A stretch of 64,000 nucleotides of DNA from Streptomyces sp. NBC_00306 (GTDB lineage: Bacteria; Actinomycetota; Actinomycetes; Streptomycetales; Streptomycetaceae): assembly GCF_036169555.1 (NCBI RefSeq), contig NZ_CP108032.1:4774001-4838000 (forward strand). The letters run 5' to 3'. Positions 1 through 7,754 of the stretch are shown here, piece by piece; position 1 is the stretch's first letter; every line of letters starts with the position of its first letter. Under the pieces are notes generated by a model. It was not told where the DNA came from, made no database searches, and saw only the letters and a program-made list of their open reading frames with translations. The position numbers were made by a program, and so were the translations under genes.

Positions 1-139
1 TGCTGATCGGCAGGCTCAGCATCAGGTACCCGAACTCACGCCAGGTGCGGCCCTCGAGCGGCGCACGCAGGGCCGCGGGAAGGCTGTGGTCCCGCGTGTC
101 GTACCGGTCGTGCTGCTCCGGTCGGTAATCCGTGGCCAT
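1..139 (-). CDS. Sensor histidine kinase, N-terminal fragment (cut by window edge)
   Basis: Only the first 46 codons are in the window; the gene reads leftward off the edge from an ATG at 139. The visible protein has a polar N-terminus and then a segment (GRTWREFGYLMLSLPIS) that matches the start of the sensor domain of the kinase at 1354-2538 (SHTWKEIAHLLCNLPVS). In that family this segment leads into the first membrane helices of a small membrane sensor domain found in actinobacterial NarL-class kinases. The kinase core is not visible, so the call rests on this paralogy and on position. The gene is separated from the next kinase by 1.2 kb of repeat-rich DNA. Confidence 0.6.
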   Translation of the reverse strand, partial: MATDYRPEQHDRYDTRDHSLPAALRAPLEGRTWREFGYLMLSLPIS

Positions 140-189
140 CGGCGTCGTCCGTTCTGGGCTGCGGGCTGTCATGAGAACAAGCCTGCTGC

Positions 190-440
190 GACGGGAGGGC
201 GCGCACCATGAGGGGGGTTGCCCTCTTGGGCGGGGGGTTTTCCCCACCATGGGGGTTGTGGGGGGTGGGGCTTGGGGTGCGGGTTCTTGTTCAGCGTGGG
301 GTGCTTGGGCGGGGTGTTTGGGCCTCGGGCCCTTTTTCGGCGTCGGGCGCTTGGGCGGGGCCCGGGGTGCTTGGGCCTCGGGTCTTGTGTGGTGCGGGTC
401 CGGGGGCCCTCCGGGCTCGACTCCTCGGGGTCGGCGGCGT
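190..440. other. G-skewed intergenic stretch with repeated G-runs
   Basis: The plus strand is extremely rich in G and T, with dozens of runs of three or more G, and reiterates words such as GGGGTGCTTGGGC and TTGGGCCTCGGG. The composition is unlike the C/G-balanced coding DNA around it. Open frames across it encode only Gly/Trp/Arg-rich nonsense without a plausible ribosome binding site, so I read it as non-coding. It lies upstream of the truncated kinase gene. It could form G-quadruplexes on the plus strand. Confidence 0.6.
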
Positions 441-574
441 ACAGCGTTCTGTATTGAGCACCCGGGCGTTGCCGCCGATCCCCTGCGGGGACGACCCTGC
501 ACGCCCCCTGCCGGGGGTCGAGGACGCGGCCGGTGGCGGTTGCGGGCACACGCGAACCCGAGCCTGTTCGGGGC

Positions 575-1350
575 GCCCGATGGGATGCGGCGCGAAGCTG
601 TCGCTACGAGGGGGTGTGGGGCGCGGCCCCACAGAAACGCCTCTCTACCCGCGCCTGACCGGGGTGACCAGCCAACGCGGCGGGAAGCTGCCGCTAGCAG
701 GGGCGTGGGGCGCGGCCCCACAGGAACCTCTCTACCCGCGCCTGACCGGGGCGACCAGCCAGCGCGGCGCGAAGCTGCCGCAGCGGGGGTGGCGAGCGCA
801 GCCCTGCACGAATACTCCGGGCCGGGCGGCGTGAAGCTGCCGCAGGAACGGGCCTGGCGGCGCAGCCCATCATGATCTTTCCGCCCGCACCGGACAGGTG
901 CGGTCACCCCGGCCGCGCGGGGAGCCGCAACCCACCAGGGGTGTGGGGCCCAGCCCCGCAGGAGACTCCGGGCCGGGCGGCGCGAAGCTGCCGCAGGAAC
1001 GGGCCTGGCGGCGCAGCCCATCATGACCTTCCCGCCCGCACCGGACAGGTGCGGTCACCGGCCGGCGGAGCCGCAACCCACCAGGGGGCGTGGGGCGCCG
1101 GCCCCACATGAACTCCCTCTCCTCACGCGCACCGGACGGGTGCGCGGGTCCGGGCGGCGCGAAGCTGCCGCAGCGGGGGTGTGGGGCGCAGCCCCACAGG
1201 AACCTGTCCACCACCCGCCACGGGACAGGTGCCCGGGCGGCGCCGGCAACCGGTAGGAACGGACTCGGCGCCGCGCAGCTGCCGCAGGCAAGGGGCCTGG
1301 GGGCGCAGCCACCAAGACCTTTCCACCCGCACCGGGCAGGTGCAGGCACC
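575..1350. repeat. Cluster of degenerate hairpin-forming intergenic repeats
   Basis: At least seven copies of a unit with core GAAGCTGCCGCAG are present, near 593, 682, 770, 831, 983, 1159 and 1274. Most are followed by a palindrome of the form TGTGGGGCGCAGCCCCACA and by short GCACC...GGTGC hairpins. Two levels of repetition stand out: an 86-89 bp tandem (611-699 and 700-785) and a 95-bp direct repeat (814-908 and 965-1059) with only three differences. No coding frame is credible. It looks like a decayed REP/MITE-like family in the gap between two kinase genes. Confidence 0.7.
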
Positions 1351-1353
1351 CCC

Positions 1354-2538
1354 TCAGTGCGGCGAGCGCGAACGCCACGGAACTTCCACCGTGACCGTCG
1401 TCGGGCCCCCCACCGGCGACTCCAGGACGAACAGTCCGTCCACCGCCCCCAGCCGCTCCGCGAGCCCCGCCATCCCCGTACCGCCGTCCAGTCGCGCGCC
1501 GCCCTTGCCGTCGTCCGTGACCTGGATCAGCAGGCGGTCCCGCGTGCGCCAGACGTCCACCGTCACGCTCTTCGCCTGCGCGTGCTTGCTGACGTTCTGC
1601 AGCAGCTCGGACACGGTGAAGTACGCGATGCCCTCGATCGCCTCGGCCGGCCGCTCCAGGAGGTCCACCGTCACCTTCACCGGTGCCGTGCAGCGGGAGG
1701 CGACCGAGGAGAGCGCGGCGTCGAGGCCGCGGTCGGTCAGGACCGCGGGGTGGATGCCGCGGGCCAGGTCGCGCAGCTCCTGGAGGGCGAGCTTCACCTC
1801 GCCGTGTGCCTCGTCGACCATCGCCGCGGCCGCCGTCCTGTCCAGTTCGTCGCCGCTGAGCTTCTCCTTGGCGAGGCCGAGGCCCATGGCGAGGGCGACC
1901 AGCCGGGCCTGGGCGCCGTCGTGGAGGTCGCGTTCGATGCGGCGGAGGTCGGCGGCGGCGGTGTCCACGACGACCCCGCGGTCGGACTCCAACTCGGCGA
2001 TCCGCTGCTCCAGTTCGTCGGAGGGCGAGAGCAGCCCCCGCGCCATCGCGCGGTCGGCGTTGGCGAGTCCGCGTGCGATGAAGGGCAGTACGGGCCACAG
2101 CACGAACAGGCTGACCATCATGGTGGAGAAGGTGAGAACCCCCCACGGCAGCCGGATGAAGCAGTACAGCACCGTGCGCCAGGCGACCGGGTCCTTCAGG
2201 GTCGCCCACAGGCGGGGGAACATTCCGCCACCGCGATGCATGCCTGACAACGTGCTCGGCTCGTCGATCCGTACGCCGAGCAGCGCCCGCGTCCGCGCGC
2301 GCTCCGCCCTGCCGAGCCCGCGCGCCCCCATGAGACCGAGGGCGAGCAGCGGCAGGCCGATGACCGTCACCGACAACAGCACACCGTTGAAGATCAGCAA
2401 CGTCACGTAGACGAATCCGACCAGCGACACCGGCAGATTGCAGAGGAGATGCGCGATCTCCTTCCAGGTGTGACTGCCGAACGCGAAGTGCGCGGGTGGC
2501 GGCCGGTCATGGTCGGATGCGGTGCTGCTCACGGTCAT
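1354..2538 (-). CDS. Two-component sensor histidine kinase, NarL/HisKA_3 class
   Basis: A 394-residue membrane kinase. Residues about 27-160 form a small sensor domain with four hydrophobic segments in two pairs (near 35-72 and 118-155). A dimerisation/phosphoacceptor region follows, with the HisKA_3 signature RRIERDLHDGAQARL and acceptor His206. A HATPase_c domain has N-box residues SELLQNVSKH (Asn315) and the G1 box TDDGKGG at 342-348. It should autophosphorylate and pass phosphate to a LuxR-type response regulator. None is encoded in the window, though one may lie beyond the left edge. It diverges from the nuo operon, and the 179-bp gap can hold both promoters. Confidence 0.88.
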   Translation of the reverse strand: MTVSSTASDHDRPPPAHFAFGSHTWKEIAHLLCNLPVSLVGFVYVTLLIFNGVLLSVTVIGLPLLALGLMGARGLGRAERARTRALLGVRIDEPSTLSGMHRGGGMFPRLWATLKDPVAWRTVLYCFIRLPWGVLTFSTMMVSLFVLWPVLPFIARGLANADRAMARGLLSPSDELEQRIAELESDRGVVVDTAAADLRRIERDLHDGAQARLVALAMGLGLAKEKLSGDELDRTAAAAMVDEAHGEVKLALQELRDLARGIHPAVLTDRGLDAALSSVASRCTAPVKVTVDLLERPAEAIEGIAYFTVSELLQNVSKHAQAKSVTVDVWRTRDRLLIQVTDDGKGGARLDGGTGMAGLAERLGAVDGLFVLESPVGGPTTVTVEVPWRSRSPH

Positions 2539-2629
2539 ACGGGCCAGCCTGCCGGGCCGCGCCGCCGCGCGCCATGGGGTGGATCGGTGGGATGAAGTAG
2601 GGATAACCCCACCCGATGCGCGACGCGAC

Positions 2630-2659
2630 TTCTTACGGTCCCTTTAGCAGGCCTAGACT
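2630..2659 (+). promoter_or_regulatory. Candidate promoter of the partial nuo operon
   Basis: TTCTTA at 2630-2635 and TAGACT at 2654-2659 are separated by 18 bp and lie about 60 bp upstream of the nuoA start. The -10 is good and the -35 is weak, so this is a plausible but unproven vegetative promoter. Confidence 0.35.
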
Positions 2660-2717
2660 CCCGTGCATACAGATCGTCGATCAGATCGCCAACGACGTCA
2701 GGGAGCGAGGGGCGGAC

Positions 2718-3116
2718 GTGCCGGAACCGACCGTGGCCGTGCTCGCGGCGGACTACTTCGAGAGCTATTCGGTCGTCGGACTGCTCGCGGTGATCGGCGT
2801 GCTGTTCGTCGCCGTGGCCTTCGGAGCGGGCCGGCTGCTGAGGCCCGTGGTGCCCACGCCGGAGAAACTGCTGACGTACGAATGCGGCGTCGACCCCGTC
2901 GGCGAGGGCTGGGCGCACACCCAGGTCCGCTATTACGTGTACGCCTTCCTGTACGTGATCTTCGCCGTCGACTCGATCTTCCTCTTCCCCTGGGCCACGG
3001 TGTTCGCGGCGGCGGGATACGGCGCGACAACGCTCGTGGAGATGTTCATCTTCCTCGGCTTCCTGGCTGTGGGACTGCTCTACGCATGGAAGAAGGACGT
3101 CCTGACATGGACGTGA
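2718..3116 (+). CDS. nuoA: NADH-quinone oxidoreductase subunit A
   Basis: A 132-residue membrane subunit with three hydrophobic helices and the NuoA hallmark region LLTYECGVDPVGEGW followed by RYYVYAFLYVIFAVDSIFLFPWA. It sits in the membrane arm at the junction with the quinone site. I start it at GTG 2718 because a purine-rich GGGAGCGAGG lies just upstream and this gives normal family length; an in-frame ATG at 2616 would add an unrelated 34-residue leader. It is the first gene of the operon, and its end overlaps nuoB by 10 bp. Confidence 0.9.
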   Translation: MPEPTVAVLAADYFESYSVVGLLAVIGVLFVAVAFGAGRLLRPVVPTPEKLLTYECGVDPVGEGWAHTQVRYYVYAFLYVIFAVDSIFLFPWATVFAAAGYGATTLVEMFIFLGFLAVGLLYAWKKDVLTWT

Positions 3117-3727
3117 CCCCGAACCCCACCTCGAATCCGGCCGCGCACTCGGACACGGAGCTGCTGCCGGAGCCCCGCCGACTGGGCGTTCTCTCCCGGC
3201 TGGCGCCCGAACCGATGAAGGTGGTCCTCAACTGGGGCCGCCGCTACAGCCTGTGGGTCTTCAACTTCGGACTCGCCTGCTGCGCGATCGAGTTCATCGC
3301 CGCGTCGATGGCCCGGCACGACTTCATCCGCCTCGGGGTGATCCCGTTCGCGCCCGGCCCGCGGCAGGCGGACCTGATGGTCGTCTCCGGCACGGTCACC
3401 GACAAGATGGCGCCCGCGGTCAAGCGGCTCTACGAGCAGATGCCGGAGCCGAAGTACGTGATCTCCTTCGGTGCCTGCTCCAACTGCGGCGGCCCGTACT
3501 GGGATTCCTACTCCGTGACCAAGGGCGTCGACCAGATCATTCCCGTCGACGTCTACGTCCCGGGCTGCCCGCCGCGGCCCGAGGCACTGCTCCAGGGGAT
3601 CCTCAAGCTTCAGGAGAAGATCGCACGGGAGTCGCTCGGCGAGCGCTACGGCACCGCCCGCCCCTCCGTGGGCGAACTGCGCAGCCCGCTGGTGACCCCG
3701 CCGGCCGCGCCGGGAGGCGACCGGTGA
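3107..3727 (+). CDS. nuoB: NADH-quinone oxidoreductase subunit B (N2 cluster)
   Basis: A 206-residue subunit that binds the terminal 4Fe-4S cluster N2 near the quinone. The four ligand cysteines are visible in LACCAIEF, GACSNCGG and VPGCPPRPEA. The C-terminal 30 residues are a Pro/Ala-rich extension. The start ATG is inside the end of nuoA, and the stop overlaps the GTG of nuoC. In a normal complex I this subunit packs against NuoD, for which no gene exists in this cluster. Confidence 0.93.
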   Translation: MDVTPNPTSNPAAHSDTELLPEPRRLGVLSRLAPEPMKVVLNWGRRYSLWVFNFGLACCAIEFIAASMARHDFIRLGVIPFAPGPRQADLMVVSGTVTDKMAPAVKRLYEQMPEPKYVISFGACSNCGGPYWDSYSVTKGVDQIIPVDVYVPGCPPRPEALLQGILKLQEKIARESLGERYGTARPSVGELRSPLVTPPAAPGGDR

Positions 3728-5226
3728 CCGCATACGACCGTCTCCCCGACGCCGTCACGGACATCTTCGGCGAGGCGGCCACGGCCGAGCTGGCGTACGA
3801 GCTGCTCACGGTCGACGTGCCCGCAGAGTCGTGGATCCCGTCCCTGGAGATCGCCCGTACGCAGCTGGCCTGCACCTACTTCGACTGGCTGAGCGCGGTC
3901 GACGAGCCGGGCACCGGCTTCCGGGTCTGCGCGCACGTGGTCTCCCTGGAAGGCGGCCGGGTCCGCCGGCTGCTGCTGCGGACGACGGTCCCGCACGAGG
4001 CGCCCGTACTCGCCTCCGCCGTGACCGTGTACGCGGGAGCGGCCTGGCACGAGCGCGAGACCCACGAGATGTTCGGCGTCGGTTTCACCGGCCACCCGCA
4101 TCTCGTACCGCTGCTGCTGCCGGAGGAGTTCGAGGGCCATCCGCTGCGCAAGGACTTCGTCCTCGCCGCCCGGGTCGCGAAGGCCTGGCCGGGTGCGAAG
4201 GAGCCGGGGGAGTCGGAACACGGCGGCCCCAAGCGCCGCCAGATGCTCCCGCCGGGCGTGCCCGACCCCAACGAGTGGGGCCCGCTCAAGGGCCAACTCC
4301 CGCCCGCCCCGAGCCGCCCGGCCCGCACGCCCCGAGCGGCAGGCGCTGCCGGAGCCGCGGCGGCCGGAGCAACGGACCGCCCGGCCCGCCGCACCCGTAC
4401 GGCGGGGGAGGGTTCGGCGAGCCAGGCGGCCGCGGAGGGCGCTCCTGCACGTCGTTCCCGCAGTGTGAGCGAGGGTTCGGCGAGCCAGGCGGCCGCGGAA
4501 GGTGCTCCCGTAAGTCGTTCCCGCAGTGTGAGCGAGGGCTCGGCGAGCCAGGCGGGCGGCGAGGGTGCTCCCGTACGGCGTTCGCGCAGTGTGAGCGAGG
4601 GCTCGGCGAGCCAGGCGGCCGCGGGAGCGGCCACGCCCCCGGAGGCGCCTCGGGACCCGGCGGCCGAGACACCCGCGCCCGAAGCAGCCGCGGCGGAAGC
4701 AGCCGCGGCCGAGACCCCGGCGCCGAAGACCCCGGCGGCCGAGACATCCGCCCCCGAAGCAACTGCGGCGGAGACCCCGGCCCCCACCACCGCACCGGCG
4801 GAAGAAGCCGCTTCGGGAGAGGCCAAGCCCCGGCGCGCCGGCAGCTCCGACGCCCCGTGGCACCACGCCCGCCCGGCATTCGAAGAGCCGGACGCGGGCG
4901 CGGAAGCCGCCACAGGCTCGCGCGCGGACCCCGAACCGGCCACAGCGCCCGAGCCGAGTACAGGCCCCGAGCCGGCCACTGCACCCGAGCCGACAGCGCC
5001 CGAGCCGAGTCCGGGCCCCGAGCCGGCCCCGGACCGCGACACCGGCACGGACCCGGGCGGGGGCACGGACCCCAGCTCCCGCGAGGCGCCGGACGACAGC
5101 ACCGGCGACGACACCGCCGCCGAGCCCGATGCCGAGTCCGACGGCAACGACGACACCCGTACTCCCCGCCCCCCGGACAGGCCCGAGGGCGGGCCCCATG
5201 AGACCGCCGGAGGCGACCCCGCGTGA
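3724..5226 (+). CDS. nuoC: NADH-quinone oxidoreductase subunit C with long disordered C-terminal tail
   Basis: A 500-residue protein starting at GTG 3724, which overlaps the nuoB stop. Residues 1-170 are a normal 30-kDa NuoC domain with the signature WHERETHEMFGVGFTGHP and EGHPLRKDF. From about residue 190 the protein becomes Pro/Ala/Ser/Glu-rich. Residues 229-300 hold more than three copies of a 21-residue unit (EGSASQAAAEGAPARRSRSVS), and residues 300-500 are EP/AP/AE-rich. The usual family length is near 200, so about 300 residues are extra. The tail has no NuoD features, and it keeps frame into the overlapping nuoH start, so it is not a frameshift artefact. Confidence 0.88.
   Translation: MTAYDRLPDAVTDIFGEAATAELAYELLTVDVPAESWIPSLEIARTQLACTYFDWLSAVDEPGTGFRVCAHVVSLEGGRVRRLLLRTTVPHEAPVLASAVTVYAGAAWHERETHEMFGVGFTGHPHLVPLLLPEEFEGHPLRKDFVLAARVAKAWPGAKEPGESEHGGPKRRQMLPPGVPDPNEWGPLKGQLPPAPSRPARTPRAAGAAGAAAAGATDRPARRTRTAGEGSASQAAAEGAPARRSRSVSEGSASQAAAEGAPVSRSRSVSEGSASQAGGEGAPVRRSRSVSEGSASQAAAGAATPPEAPRDPAAETPAPEAAAAEAAAAETPAPKTPAAETSAPEATAAETPAPTTAPAEEAASGEAKPRRAGSSDAPWHHARPAFEEPDAGAEAATGSRADPEPATAPEPSTGPEPATAPEPTAPEPSPGPEPAPDRDTGTDPGGGTDPSSREAPDDSTGDDTAAEPDAESDGNDDTRTPRPPDRPEGGPHETAGGDPA
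4408..4624 (+). repeat. 63-bp in-frame tandem repeat inside nuoC
   Basis: Units begin at 4408, 4471, 4534 and 4597, with a period of exactly 63 bp (21 codons). There are three full copies and a partial fourth, with a few substitutions between copies. The encoded unit alternates an acidic/Ala block with a basic Ser-Arg block. Being a multiple of three, copy-number change by slippage would keep the frame. Confidence 0.9.
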
Positions 5227-6191
5227 ACGACGCTCTCGACGTCGCCTTCCGGCTGCTCGTCGTCCTCGCCGTCTTCCTCGTCCTTCCCCTCGTCATCGGG
5301 CAGACCGAGCACAAGGTGATGGCCCATATGCAGGGCCGCCTCGGTCCCATGTACGCGGGCGGGTTCCACGGCTGGGCCCAGCTCGTCGCGGACGGCGTCA
5401 AGTTCGCGCAGAAGGAGGACGTGGTCCCGGCCAACGCCGACCGCCGCATCTTCCAGCTCGCTCCCGCCGTCGCCCTCCTCCCGTACCTCCTCGTGCTGGT
5501 CGCCATCCCGATCGGCCCGAGCGAGGGCGCGGTCGGTGAGGTCGTCGACGCGGGGATCTTCTTCGTGCTCGCCGTGATGGGCGTCGGCGTGCTCGGCTCG
5601 CTGATGGCGGGCTGGGCGTCCGCCAACAAGTTCTCCCTTCTCGGTGGTCTGCGGACCGCGGCGCAGCTGCTGGCGTACGAACTGCCCATGCTGCTCACCG
5701 CCGCCTCCGTCGCCATGGCGGCCGGCACGGTCTCGCTGCCCGGCATCCTCAACGCCTTCGAGTGGTGGTGGCTGCCCTGGCAGATCGTGGGCGCCCTCGT
5801 CTTCTTCATCGCCGGACTGGCCGAACTCCAGCGCCCGCCCTTCGACATGCCGGTCGCCGACTCCGAGATCATCTTCGGCGCCTACACCGAGTACACCGGG
5901 CTGCGGTTCGCGCTGTTCCTGCTCGCCGAGTACGCGGGCATCGTCGTGCTCTGCGGCCTGACCACCGTCCTGTTCCTCGGGGGCTGGCACGGCCCGATGG
6001 GCGCCGACGGACTCGGCTGGGTGTGGACCCTGCTCAAGACCGGTGTGCTCGCGTTCGTCGTCATCTGGCTGCGCGTCACCTATCCCCGGATGCGCGAGGA
6101 CCAGTTGCAGAAGCTCGCCTGGACGACGCTCGTCCCGCTCGCTCTCGCCCAGATCGCTCTCACCGGCATCGTGAAGGTGGTGATCCAGTAA
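5223..6191 (+). CDS. nuoH: NADH-quinone oxidoreductase subunit H
   Basis: A 322-residue, eight-helix membrane subunit forming part of the quinone chamber and the first proton path. Family signatures are visible: KEDVVPANADR in an early cytoplasmic loop and AELQRPPFDMPVADSEIIFGAYTEYTG, which carries the conserved acidic residues facing the quinone cavity. The GTG start overlaps the nuoC stop (GTGA), so it is translationally coupled. Confidence 0.93.
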   Translation: MNDALDVAFRLLVVLAVFLVLPLVIGQTEHKVMAHMQGRLGPMYAGGFHGWAQLVADGVKFAQKEDVVPANADRRIFQLAPAVALLPYLLVLVAIPIGPSEGAVGEVVDAGIFFVLAVMGVGVLGSLMAGWASANKFSLLGGLRTAAQLLAYELPMLLTAASVAMAAGTVSLPGILNAFEWWWLPWQIVGALVFFIAGLAELQRPPFDMPVADSEIIFGAYTEYTGLRFALFLLAEYAGIVVLCGLTTVLFLGGWHGPMGADGLGWVWTLLKTGVLAFVVIWLRVTYPRMREDQLQKLAWTTLVPLALAQIALTGIVKVVIQ

Positions 6192-6829
6192 TGCCGCCGA
6201 TTCCCGGATCCGGCCTCGCCAAGGGCCTGGCCGTCACGCTGCGGACGATGACCAAGAAGACGGTCACCCACCAGTACCCCGACGCGCAGCCCGAACTCCC
6301 GCCGCGCTCCCGCGGTGTGATCGGCCTGTTCGAGGAGAACTGCACGGTCTGCATGCTCTGCGCCCGTGAGTGCCCCGACTGGTGCATCTACATCGACTCC
6401 CACAAGGAGACGGTCCCGGCCGCCGCCCCCGGTGGCCGGGAGCGCAGCCGCAATGTCCTCGACCGCTTCGCGATCGACTTCTCGCTCTGCATGTACTGCG
6501 GTATCTGCATCGAGGTCTGTCCTTTCGACGCGCTGTTCTGGTCACCGGAGTTCGAGTACGCGGAGACGGACATCCGCGAACTCACCCACGAGCGGGACAA
6601 GCTCCGCGAGTGGATGTGGACGGTGCCCGCACCGCCCGCCCTCGACCCGGGTGCGGAGGAGCCGAAGGAGATCGCGGCGGCCCGCAAGGCTGCCGAGAAG
6701 CTCGCCGCAGCGCAGGCGCAGGAGCAGGGCCAGGCAGGGGAGCAGGCGCAGGCGGCCGACCCTGCCCCCGGTGCCCCGTCCCCGGAGCGTCCCGCATCGC
6801 CGCGCCCGGGTGAAGGAGGCACGGCATGA
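6191..6829 (+). CDS. nuoI: NADH-quinone oxidoreductase subunit I (two 4Fe-4S clusters)
   Basis: A 212-residue peripheral-arm ferredoxin-like subunit. Two cluster motifs are visible, CTVCMLCARECP and CMYCGICIEVCP, which hold N6a and N6b and feed electrons to NuoB. After residue about 150 the protein carries an Ala/Glu/Gln-rich and then Pro-rich extension that is not part of the normal fold. The ATG overlaps the nuoH stop by one base, and its own stop overlaps nuoJ by four. Confidence 0.93.
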   Translation: MPPIPGSGLAKGLAVTLRTMTKKTVTHQYPDAQPELPPRSRGVIGLFEENCTVCMLCARECPDWCIYIDSHKETVPAAAPGGRERSRNVLDRFAIDFSLCMYCGICIEVCPFDALFWSPEFEYAETDIRELTHERDKLREWMWTVPAPPALDPGAEEPKEIAAARKAAEKLAAAQAQEQGQAGEQAQAADPAPGAPSPERPASPRPGEGGTA

Positions 6830-7383
6830 TGCTCGCCGCCGCACCCCAGGGCTTCCTCTCGCCGACCGGTGTCGAGATCGCCTTCCTGCTCGTCGGCCTC
6901 GCCACCCTCGGCGCGGCCGTCATCACGGTCACCACCAAGCAGCTGGTGCACGCCGCGCTCTGGCTGGTCGTGGCGCTCGGCGGCCTGGCCGTCGAATACC
7001 TGCTGCTGACGGCCGAGTTCATCGCCTGGGTGCAGGTCCTCATCTACGTCGGTTCCGTCGTCGTCCTCCTTCTCTTCGGGCTGATGCTCACCAAGGCCCC
7101 CATCGGCCGCTCCCCGGACGCCGATTCGGGCAACCGCTACGTGGCTCTGGCCGTCGCCGGCGTCGCCGCGGCCGCCCTGGTCTGGGTGGTCGTGGACGCC
7201 TTCCGCGCCACCTGGATCAACCTGGACGGACCCGCGCAGGGCTCCACCAAGGTGTCCGGCGAATACCTCTTCCGGCACTGGGTGCTGCCCTTCGAGGCGC
7301 TCTCCGTCCTGCTGCTCGCCGCGCTCGTCGGCGCCATCGTCCTGTCCCGCAAGGGCTCCAAGGACCCCCAGGGGGAGAGCTGA
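6826..7383 (+). CDS. nuoJ: NADH-quinone oxidoreductase subunit J
   Basis: A 185-residue membrane subunit with five predicted helices. The helix EFIAWVQVLIYVGSVVVLLLFGLML corresponds to the conserved TM3 with the pi-bulge region of the family. It overlaps nuoI by ATGA. The C-terminus is a short basic tail. Confidence 0.92.
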   Translation: MMLAAAPQGFLSPTGVEIAFLLVGLATLGAAVITVTTKQLVHAALWLVVALGGLAVEYLLLTAEFIAWVQVLIYVGSVVVLLLFGLMLTKAPIGRSPDADSGNRYVALAVAGVAAAALVWVVVDAFRATWINLDGPAQGSTKVSGEYLFRHWVLPFEALSVLLLAALVGAIVLSRKGSKDPQGES

Positions 7384-7754
7384 TGCACCTCGCCTATCCC
7401 GCCGTGCTCGCTGTCCTCCTCTTCTGCGTCGGCCTGTACGGCGTGCTCGCCCGGCGCAACGCGATCCTGGTGTTGATGTCCGTCGAGCTGATGCTCAACG
7501 CGGTCAACCTCAATCTCGTCGCCTTCGACGTCTGGCTGCGCGACACCGTGCACGCCGGACAGGCGCTCACTCTTTTCACCATCGCCATCGCTGCCGCGGA
7601 GATCGGCATCGGCCTGGCGATCGTCCTGATGGTCTACCGCAACCGCGGATCCTCGGACGTCGACAGGCTCCGCGACACCGCCGAAGGCCACGACGGCAGT
7701 TCCGACGAACCTGACGCCACCGCTTCGGCGCAGAAGGCTGAGGCCACCGCGTGA
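7383..7754 (+). CDS. nuoK: NADH-quinone oxidoreductase subunit K
   Basis: A 123-residue membrane subunit with three helices. The two membrane glutamates of the family lie in LVLMSVELMLNAVNL and AAAEIGIGLAIV and form part of the E-channel. About 25 hydrophilic residues follow the last helix, longer than in enterobacteria. The ATG shares one base with the nuoJ stop. Confidence 0.93.
   Translation: MHLAYPAVLAVLLFCVGLYGVLARRNAILVLMSVELMLNAVNLNLVAFDVWLRDTVHAGQALTLFTIAIAAAEIGIGLAIVLMVYRNRGSSDVDRLRDTAEGHDGSSDEPDATASAQKAEATA

Noticed and set aside
132..875. Plus-strand open frames in the repeat-rich gap
   Set aside because: Gly/Trp/Arg-rich translations, several overlapping frames open at once, no ribosome binding site and no family likeness; they follow from the base skew and repeats.
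575..1350. Repeats as a CRISPR array
   Set aside because: Units are long, variable in spacing and hairpin-rich, with no regular short direct repeats and unique spacers, and no cas genes in the window.
4290..5226. The nuoC tail as a fused NuoD domain
   Set aside because: The tail is low-complexity Pro/Ala/Glu/Ser sequence without any NuoD motif or globular segment.
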